NCBI GenBank assembly: GCA_900553845.1
Contig: USEW01000064.1
Location: forward strand, 1 to 10,114
Direction: 5' to 3'
Source of the DNA: an uncultured bacterium
GTDB lineage: Bacteria; Cyanobacteriota; Vampirovibrionia; Gastranaerophilales; Gastranaerophilaceae
DNA: 10,114 bases
The notes under the pieces were generated by a model. That model was not told the origin of the DNA and did no database searches. It saw nothing but the letters and a program-made list of their open reading frames with translations. Both the position numbers and the translations under genes were made by a program. Shown in pieces: positions 4,816-10,114 of the stretch; position 1 is the first letter of the stretch; the number at the start of each line of letters is the position of its first letter.

Positions 4816-6064
4816 ATTTATCTAATAGAAAATTCTTAGCATCATCTTTTGTCTTTATAATACCATCATATTGTGCATTATGAAGTGTTTTTATTATATT
4901 TGATAATTGTTTTGGAGAATCCAGTTTTAACAACTCCATAATCTCAAGTCCGTTTAGTAACTTTGGAATTTCTTTATTAATTTGAAAAAATTCAAACCAA
5001 CCCGTTTCAAGTTTTGTCAAATTTTTAATATTATTTTTTACAATATCCTCAGTTATTTCAACACCCAAAGCACTTTTTCTATCTGCCTTTGCAAGAATTA
5101 TAACATCCAAAGTGTCCTTATCCATTTTGCGATAAAACTTATTTATAGCTTTATGAGTGACATCTATATTTGACATTAAGCTTGAGGGATAAATATGATA
5201 TTTTATCATTTTTTTTATTTTACTAATTGCATCTTTTGCCCCTTGTGCATTAATTGTAAAAATTGAACCTCTAAAATAAGAATCAATGTATATTAAAAAT
5301 TCTGAAACATCACCTATTGTAAGCTCATCTAAAATTAAATTTGAAGCTTCTATAAGCAAAAGTTTATTTAGAAGTTTTCTTGATAATATTTCATTATCAC
5401 CTATTTCATCAGTTGCATAAAAAGGTGTAATATTTATTTTTGGAAAATTTGATTTTATATTAGTGGCCGAGATTGAATTTTCAATTATTATACATTTTTG
5501 TTCTTTTTCAATATTTTTTATAAGGTAATTTAATAATGTAGTTTTTCCACTTTTTGTTTTTCCTACTAATAAAATGTTCAGTTTATCACTTATTGCATTT
5601 CTTAAATATTTAATTATGGAACTGTCATAGTTGTTATCAACAAGTATATTTTCATCAGTTTTACGTATTAATAAAATGGGAACACTTTGGTAATTATAAG
5701 GTAAAACACCCATAAATAGCAAATTTGATTTTAGATTCCCTTCAATAATAAAATTATTTGAACCAAATTTTTGATTTGACATTTGGCTTAAATATTTTAT
5801 GAATTTTTCAAGTTGGTTATTGCTTGTAAATAAATTATCTATATTGTTAAGTTCTTTATTTTCACATTCAATTTTAATATTGTCAAAACCGTTAATCCAA
5901 ATGCTATTTAGTTTACTCTCGTTAAATAACTGACTTATTATATCAAAAAGTTTTTCATTTTCGCTTTCACATTTTGAAATAGGGGTGTCAAAATTTTGAT
6001 TAATTTCATCATAAGTTTTGAAAATTTCGTCTGATATTGAATCATCAAAAAAAACATTTTCCAT
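4796..6064 (-). CDS. Degenerate CpaF/TadA-type secretion ATPase with CCA-enzyme-like C-terminus
   Basis: CpaF/TadA ATPases power assembly of Tad pili and related secretion systems at the inner membrane. The N-terminal part (about 40-136) follows the CpaF pattern (NSIWINGFDNIKIE, closing with VPILLIRK). A Walker A motif GKTKSGKT is at about 168-175, a Walker B-like LILDEL at about 243-248, and the GSIFTINAQGAKDAISKIKKMI segment at about 266-287 matches the region that normally reads TIHA. The usual histidine is Asn here and the GEVRG motif is altered. Residues about 365-415 (LLNGLEIMELL to AQYDGIIKTKDDAKNFL) resemble the C-terminal domain of tRNA CCA-adding enzymes, unexpected in this family. 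The ATG at 6062-6064 is preferred over a TTG two codons upstream because an AGG lies eight or nine bases before it. No pilin or TadB/C genes are nearby, so the role is open. An alternative is a generic GspE-like P-loop regulator. Confidence 0.72.
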   Translation of the reverse strand: MENVFFDDSISDEIFKTYDEINQNFDTPISKCESENEKLFDIISQLFNESKLNSIWINGFDNIKIECENKELNNIDNLFTSNNQLEKFIKYLSQMSNQKFGSNNFIIEGNLKSNLLFMGVLPYNYQSVPILLIRKTDENILVDNNYDSSIIKYLRNAISDKLNILLVGKTKSGKTTLLNYLIKNIEKEQKCIIIENSISATNIKSNFPKINITPFYATDEIGDNEILSRKLLNKLLLIEASNLILDELTIGDVSEFLIYIDSYFRGSIFTINAQGAKDAISKIKKMIKYHIYPSSLMSNIDVTHKAINKFYRKMDKDTLDVIILAKADRKSALGVEITEDIVKNNIKNLTKLETGWFEFFQINKEIPKLLNGLEIMELLKLDSPKQLSNIIKTLHNAQYDGIIKTKDDAKNFLLDKFKHYQD

Positions 6065-6093
6065 TGACAAATACCTATCTTATTGTGTATAAT
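6064..6093 (+). promoter_or_regulatory. Sigma-70 type promoter for the HD-GYP gene
   Basis: TTGACA (6064-6069) and TATAAT (6088-6093) are both perfect consensus hexamers, 18 bases apart. Transcription should begin near 6100, leaving a leader of about 70 AT-rich bases before the ATG at 6169. The -35 box shares one base with the start codon of the divergent ATPase gene. Confidence 0.75.
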
Positions 6094-6168
6094 ATCATAT
6101 TAATATATTTATTATACTTAAAAAAAATAAATCATAAAGTACATTTTTTATTTTTTGTGTGGTGTTAT

Positions 6169-7215
6169 ATGAATTCACTTACAGTTGAAGAATTATTAGA
6201 TGAAAAGACATTACTTTTTAATGTTGTTGATGATTTGGGAAATATACTTTTAAAAGCTGGTGAAATATTAACACCTGGCAAAATACTTCGACAAATTCCA
6301 AAATTATATAGGCTTGACACAATAGTTAAAAATAATGATGAAAAGATTGATTTAAATTCAAATCCGGATAAAATTACAAATAAATCAAATATTATTTTTA
6401 ATGAAAAGTCTTATCTTATGACACACGTTCCAAGAACAGTTTTTTCGATTGATAAACTTGATACTGCAAATTTTAATGGGGTTGTAAATAAAACATCAAA
6501 AATAGATTCTCTCACTCAAAATAGAATAAAGTTATTTTATACAAAAATTTTAGATGCAATTAAAAAAAGTGATTATACAAATGTAGTTTTAATGTATAGT
6601 GAAATACGTGATAAAATTCTATATGATATAAAGCTATTGATTAGTGGAGTAAATTATTTTTCTCAATTAAAATTGCTAGGTGAATATTCACTTTGCCATT
6701 CTTTAAATGTAGCAATATTATCAGCGGCTTTATCATATAAACTTGGCTTGAGTCCGGACGTTGCTTCGGATATAACTTTAGGCGCTTTATATCATGATAT
6801 TGGTAAAATATATTTACCTCAAAATATGCAAAGTATTGAAGGACTTTCCAATGATGAAGCAAAATTATATAAAACACACCCTGAAGTTGGATATAGAATA
6901 TTAAAAGATAAGTTAAATATTAGTGAGAATGTTGCAAAAATTGCATTAAATCACCATGAAATTGCAAATGGTACAGGTTTTCCTTATGGTTTAAGTTTAC
7001 AAAATATTGATATTCAAACATCTATTGTGTCTGTTTGTAACTTTTTTGATAATTTAACGTTTAATAAAACAGAGTATAAAATAAAAAATACACGGGAAGC
7101 TTTGAAAATAATGTTGCAAGTTGGTTCTTCACATTTTAAAGCTGAGGTATTATATGGATTTATAAATATGTTTAGCTATAATGATACAATACCATTTGAG
7201 GAAATGATTTTATAA
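6169..7215 (+). CDS. HD-GYP domain protein with altered key residues
   Basis: HD-GYP proteins usually hydrolyse cyclic di-GMP. This 348-residue protein has an N-terminal region without a recognised domain (about 1-160), then an HD-GYP domain: H177 in SLCHSLNVA, H209-D210 and K213 in YHDIGK, H237 in THP, and H262-H263 in HHEIANGTGFPYGL. The consensus HHER-x-DG-x-GYP is changed in several places: the R is I265, the D is N267 and the Y is F271. The aspartate of the usual VADVYDALT, a metal ligand in studied members, is N291 in VCNFFDNLT. Activity may be altered or lost. The ATG at 6169 is used because an upstream in-frame ATG at 6037 would lie before the promoter and inside the divergent gene. 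The stop overlaps the trmFO start. Confidence 0.85.
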   Translation: MNSLTVEELLDEKTLLFNVVDDLGNILLKAGEILTPGKILRQIPKLYRLDTIVKNNDEKIDLNSNPDKITNKSNIIFNEKSYLMTHVPRTVFSIDKLDTANFNGVVNKTSKIDSLTQNRIKLFYTKILDAIKKSDYTNVVLMYSEIRDKILYDIKLLISGVNYFSQLKLLGEYSLCHSLNVAILSAALSYKLGLSPDVASDITLGALYHDIGKIYLPQNMQSIEGLSNDEAKLYKTHPEVGYRILKDKLNISENVAKIALNHHEIANGTGFPYGLSLQNIDIQTSIVSVCNFFDNLTFNKTEYKIKNTREALKIMLQVGSSHFKAEVLYGFINMFSYNDTIPFEEMIL

Positions 7216-8516
7216 TGATTAATATTATAGGAGCAGGACTTGCAGGGTGTGAAGCAGCATTACAAATAGCAAAACAAAAAATCAATGTCAATTTATATGA
7301 AATGCGACCATATATTGAAACAGGTGCTCATAAAACTGATAAACTAGCTGAGTTTGTTTGTTCAAATAGTTTAGGTAATAAACAAATCACAAATGCTAGT
7401 GGTTTATTGAAAGCAGAACTTGAGTTTTTGGGGTCTTTTTTAATTAAAACAGCTAAAGATTTTCAAGTTAATGCAGGCGATGCTCTAGCTATTGATAGAG
7501 CATTGTTTTCAAATAAAATAACAAAACTTATAAATGATAATCCTTATATTAATTTAATACGTGAAGAAAAGACAAATATAAATAAAGATGAAATTACAAT
7601 AATTGCAAGCGGACCATTGACTTCGGAAAAATTAACTCAAAGTATTATTGAGTTAACTGAAGAAGAAAATCTCGCTTTTTTTGATGCAATTGCTCCTATA
7701 GTTGAAAGAGATAGTATTGATTTTAGTAAAGCATTTATACAAAATCGTTATGATAAAGGTGAAGCTTGTTATATTAATTGTCCTATGAATAAGGATGAGT
7801 ATTTAAAATTCTATAATTATTTAATAAATGCACCAAAAATAGAACTAAAAAGCTTTGAAAAAGATGCAATGTTTTTTGAAAGTTGTATGCCAATTGAGGT
7901 TATGGCTTCTCGTGGTGTGGATACATTACGTTATGGTCCTTTAAAGCCTGTTGGACTTGTTGATAAACGGACAAATATTGAAAACTATGCTGTTGTGCAA
8001 TTGAGAGAAGATAATTTGGCGAAAAGTTTATATAACCTTGTAGGTTTTCAGACAAATTTAAAATGGAGTGCACAAAAAGAATTAATTCATTTAATCCCGG
8101 GGCTTGAAAATGCAAATATTGTTAAATATGGTGTAATGCATAAAAATATATTTATTAATAGTCCAAAAGTTTTAAATAATACTTTGAACTTAGAAAAATA
8201 TGAAAATGTGTTTTTTGCAGGACAAATTACAGGCACAGAAGGATATACAGAATCTATTGCTGGCGGCTTATTGACTGGTATTAATGCAGTTAAAAAATTA
8301 AATAACGAAAAATTATTAACCTTGCCCTCAACAACAATGCTTGGGGCATTAACAAATTATATTTCATTTCAAGAACATAAAAAATTTCAGCCTATAAACT
8401 CAAATTGGGGTATAGTTGAATCTATCGAGTTGCCAAAAGCTCAAAGAAAGAATAAAAAATTGAAAAATGAGCTTTTGGCAACTCGATCACTTGAGACATT
8501 AAAGAGTTATTTGTAA
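7215..8516 (+). CDS. trmFO: TrmFO, folate- and FAD-dependent tRNA m5U54 methyltransferase
   Basis: TrmFO makes 5-methyluridine at position 54 of the tRNA T-loop, taking the carbon from methylenetetrahydrofolate and electrons through FAD. The 433-residue product is full length. It opens with the FAD-binding IIGAGLAGCEAA (about 4-15) and YEMRP. It carries EFVCSNSLG with C49 and FFESCMPIEVMASRG with C224, matching the two functional cysteines of the family, and it ends with the conserved FAGQITGTEGYTESIAGGLLTG (about 334-355) and a C-terminal NWGIVESIELPK region. The ATG overlaps the HD-GYP stop by one base (TAATG), so translation is probably coupled; GAGG lies at 7198-7201. A perfect 20-bp inverted repeat is embedded near the 3' end. 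Escherichia coli uses the unrelated TrmA, so TrmFO helps place the organism. Confidence 0.96.
   Translation: MINIIGAGLAGCEAALQIAKQKINVNLYEMRPYIETGAHKTDKLAEFVCSNSLGNKQITNASGLLKAELEFLGSFLIKTAKDFQVNAGDALAIDRALFSNKITKLINDNPYINLIREEKTNINKDEITIIASGPLTSEKLTQSIIELTEEENLAFFDAIAPIVERDSIDFSKAFIQNRYDKGEACYINCPMNKDEYLKFYNYLINAPKIELKSFEKDAMFFESCMPIEVMASRGVDTLRYGPLKPVGLVDKRTNIENYAVVQLREDNLAKSLYNLVGFQTNLKWSAQKELIHLIPGLENANIVKYGVMHKNIFINSPKVLNNTLNLEKYENVFFAGQITGTEGYTESIAGGLLTGINAVKKLNNEKLLTLPSTTMLGALTNYISFQEHKKFQPINSNWGIVESIELPKAQRKNKKLKNELLATRSLETLKSYL
8424..8487. repeat. Perfect 20-bp inverted repeat inside trmFO
   Basis: Arms 8424-8443 (starts ATCGAGTTGCC) and 8468-8487 (ends GGCAACTCGAT) are perfect complements over 20 bases, with a 24-base A-rich loop. 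Both arms code for conserved C-terminal TrmFO residues (IELPKA and ELLATR). No T-run follows on either strand, so a standard terminator is unlikely, although it sits where trmFO and yebC transcripts converge. Confidence 0.85.
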
Positions 8517-8527
8517 TAAATAGTTCT

Positions 8528-9277
8528 TTATAATTCAAGAGCTTTTTCGACATCATCCGTAAATTCAAAATTTGAATAAACATTTTGGACATCATCATTT
8601 TCTTCAATTTTTTCCATAAGCTTTAAAATAAGTTTAGCATTTTCGATATTATCAACGTCAACGGTATTTTCACTTATTCTTGTAAGCTGGGCTTCTTTTG
8701 GTTTAATATTTAACGCTTCAAATCCTTCTGTTATTGTTTGAAAATCTTCAGGATTTGTTAAAACTTTTATTTCATCATCTTCTTCGTAAGCATCATTAGC
8801 TCCAAGTTCAATAGCATGTTCAAAAATTTCATCAAAATTTAAACTATTGTCAAAAGTAATTAATCCATATTGTTTAAACATCCAACCAACACAACCGTTT
8901 TCTCCAAGGTTACCTTGATATTTGGTAAAATAACTTCTCAAATCGCCAGCTGTACGGTTTTTATTGTCAGTAAGCGTTTCAATAAAAATCGCAACACCAT
9001 TTGGTCCATAACCTTCATAAGTTAACTCAAAAAAATTATCAGTATCATTACTCTTAGTAGCTTTTTCAATGGCACGTTTAATGTTATCATTTGGGACACC
9101 GCCTGCTTTTGCTTTTTCAACTGCTGTTCTTAAGCGGAAATTAGAAGATAAATCGCCACCTCCAAGTTTAGCAGCAACAATAATTTCACGGGAATATTTT
9201 GCAAAGGCAACCCCGCGTTGCGCATCAACTTTAGCTTTTTTATGTTTTATTGTTGACCATTTTGAATGTCCTGACAT
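8528..9277 (-). CDS. yebC: YebC/PmpR-family (TACO1-like) translation factor
   Basis: This family was long annotated as transcription regulators. Members have since been linked to translation of difficult sequences such as proline stretches, and the mitochondrial homologue is TACO1. The 249-residue product is full length. It starts with the invariant MSGHSKWSTIKHKKAKVDAQR. It continues with the GGGD...FRLRTAVEKAKAGGVPNDNIKRAI segment (about 39-70) and YEGYGPNGVA (87-96), and it has the usual acidic C-terminal half. The ATG follows AAGGAG by nine bases, an excellent ribosome site. The gene ends 11 bases from trmFO in tail-to-tail orientation. The common yebC-ruvC pairing is not present in the window. 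Confidence 0.96.
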   Translation of the reverse strand: MSGHSKWSTIKHKKAKVDAQRGVAFAKYSREIIVAAKLGGGDLSSNFRLRTAVEKAKAGGVPNDNIKRAIEKATKSNDTDNFFELTYEGYGPNGVAIFIETLTDNKNRTAGDLRSYFTKYQGNLGENGCVGWMFKQYGLITFDNSLNFDEIFEHAIELGANDAYEEDDEIKVLTNPEDFQTITEGFEALNIKPKEAQLTRISENTVDVDNIENAKLILKLMEKIEENDDVQNVYSNFEFTDDVEKALEL

Positions 9278-9312
9278 ATTTTTTATCTCCTTTTTACTAT
9301 AATTTATTTATA

Positions 9313-9341
9313 TAGAAATTTTACCATAATTATTGTATAAT
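9313..9341 (+). promoter_or_regulatory. Promoter directly abutting the TPR gene start
   Basis: TATAAT at 9336-9341 has TAGAAA (four of six consensus bases) 17 bases upstream at 9313-9318. Transcription from it would begin at about 9348-9349, that is, on the ATG itself. No Shine-Dalgarno sequence lies between the -10 box and the ATG, which fits a leaderless mRNA. Confidence 0.5.
9318..9326 (-). promoter_or_regulatory. Extended -10 promoter candidate for yebC
   Basis: On the minus strand the bases read TGG then TAAAAT, an extended -10 arrangement. Initiation about seven bases further on would leave a leader of roughly 30-35 bases carrying the AAGGAG site (9287-9292). No strong -35 hexamer is seen, which extended -10 promoters tolerate. 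Confidence 0.4.
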
Positions 9342-9348
9342 TTTAAAC

Positions 9349-10107
9349 ATGGAAAATAAAATAAAAGAAGCACTTGAATATTTTAATAAAAAAGACTACA
9401 ATAAGGCACTTGATATATTTAATGAAGTCCTTGAAAATGATAAAAATAATCCAAATATAATAAGTAACATAGGTTTATGTTATGCTAATTTGAATGACAG
9501 TGATAAAGCTCAGGAATTTTATTTAAAAGCTTTAAATATCGATAATAAAATGGTTCAAACGATTGTAAATTTAAGTGACAGCTATGTTAAAACAAATAAA
9601 ATTCTTGAAGCAATTGATCTTCTTCAAACAGCAGTTTATAATTTGCCTGATATAAGCGTTTTAAAACATTATCTTGCTCGTGTTTATTCAATTGACAAAC
9701 GGTATGAGGAAGCGTCTTTTGTCTTAAATGAAATTTTAGATGAAAATCCAAAAGATATTGATGCTAATTGGGACTTAGGTGTTATTTCTTTTGAACAGGG
9801 TGATTATCAAAGTGCAATAAGCTATTTTGAAAATGTTATTGAACAAAAAGATGATAATCCTGCAATTTTTTATAAAACTGCTTTAGCATATGAAGCAAAT
9901 GATGAAATAGATAAAGCAATATCGTATCTTCTTAGGGCAATTGTTTTAAATGAAAACTTTGAAATAGCCTATAAAAAATTGGGTATATTTTTTATGGCGA
10001 AAGGTGACAAAAGAAGTGCAATAGACTATTTTGAAGATTATTTAAATTTTAATTTAAGTGATGATGAAAAGAAACAAGTAGAAGCCTTAATAAATAAGAT
10101 AAAATAA
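9349..10107 (+). CDS. Tetratricopeptide-repeat protein
   Basis: The 252-residue protein is almost entirely TPR units of 34 residues, which form a helical scaffold for protein-protein contacts. About seven repeats can be traced, starting near residues 1, 34, 68, 102, 136, 171 and 204. They carry typical patterns such as NIGLCYANLNDSDKAQEFYLKAL and DLGVISFEQGDYQSAISYFENVI. No signal peptide, membrane segment or enzymatic domain is seen, so it is likely cytoplasmic. The partner cannot be told from the sequence. The ATG sits only seven bases after a TATAAT box with no Shine-Dalgarno site. The gene is divergent from yebC and its stop falls seven bases before the window end. Confidence 0.9.
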   Translation: MENKIKEALEYFNKKDYNKALDIFNEVLENDKNNPNIISNIGLCYANLNDSDKAQEFYLKALNIDNKMVQTIVNLSDSYVKTNKILEAIDLLQTAVYNLPDISVLKHYLARVYSIDKRYEEASFVLNEILDENPKDIDANWDLGVISFEQGDYQSAISYFENVIEQKDDNPAIFYKTALAYEANDEIDKAISYLLRAIVLNENFEIAYKKLGIFFMAKGDKRSAIDYFEDYLNFNLSDDEKKQVEALINKIK

Positions 10108-10114
10108 TATTACT

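Noticed and set aside
6037..6168. Upstream start for the HD-GYP protein adding 44 hydrophobic residues
   Set aside because: It precedes the consensus promoter and overlaps the divergent ATPase start. The extension reads like translated AT-rich intergenic DNA, not a real membrane segment.
8422..8607. Minus-strand frame repeating the IELPKA and ELLATR peptides of TrmFO
   Set aside because: The match is caused by the inverted repeat reading the same on both strands. It is not a duplicated gene fragment.
1..10114. tRNA genes, CRISPR arrays and a lanthipeptide precursor near the lyase-like gene
   Set aside because: No cloverleaf with a CCA-proximal acceptor, no regularly spaced repeats and no small Ser/Thr/Cys-rich precursor frame was found on reading both strands.

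Overview
The window is a low-G+C stretch from a Gram-negative, flagellated bacterium. P-ring (FlgI) and L-ring (FlgH) proteins require an outer membrane, and the folate-dependent tRNA methyltransferase TrmFO narrows the choice. These genes, the AT-rich base composition and the HD-GYP/CpaF-type content fit a non-photosynthetic cyanobacterial relative (Melainabacteria/Vampirovibrionia, Gastranaerophilales type). That placement is an inference from gene content and style, not from a marker phylogeny.

Layout. Positions 1-253 hold no gene, only a cluster of small hairpins. Reading leftward on the minus strand is the flagellar ring set flgA (2633-3316), flgH (1981-2610) and flgI (254-1366). flgH and flgI are normally adjacent, but here they are separated by about 610 bases of repeat DNA. 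That island contains a strong 16-bp hairpin, a 221-bp MITE-like element with 29-bp imperfect terminal inverted repeats, and a GC-rich 10-bp hairpin. Divergent from flgA is a 472-residue protein (3397-4815). It has a duplicated N-terminal module and a C-terminal domain resembling the OspF/SpvC phosphothreonine-lyase fold used as the lyase domain of class III/IV lanthipeptide synthetases. Its 3' end overlaps, tail to tail by 20 bases, a degenerate CpaF/TadA-type secretion ATPase (4796-6064, minus). That ATPase carries a C-terminal segment resembling the C-terminal domain of CCA-adding enzymes.

The right half is mostly housekeeping. A degenerate HD-GYP protein (6169-7215) has a near-consensus promoter whose -35 box touches the ATPase start codon. 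Its stop codon overlaps the trmFO start (7215-8516) as TAATG. trmFO carries a perfect 20-bp inverted repeat near its 3' end and converges on yebC (8528-9277, minus) with 11 bases between them. A TPR protein (9349-10107) diverges from yebC and may be made from a leaderless mRNA.

How they fit together. flgA, flgH and flgI build the outer flagellar bushing: FlgA chaperones FlgI in the periplasm, and FlgH forms the outer-membrane ring. The HD-GYP and CpaF-like proteins look like surface-structure or signalling parts but are each missing family-typical residues. TrmFO and YebC serve tRNA modification and translation. The most interesting parts are the lyase-like protein with its ATPase neighbour, the ATPase/CCA-domain fusion, the MITE-like island inside the ring genes, and the inverted repeat inside trmFO.
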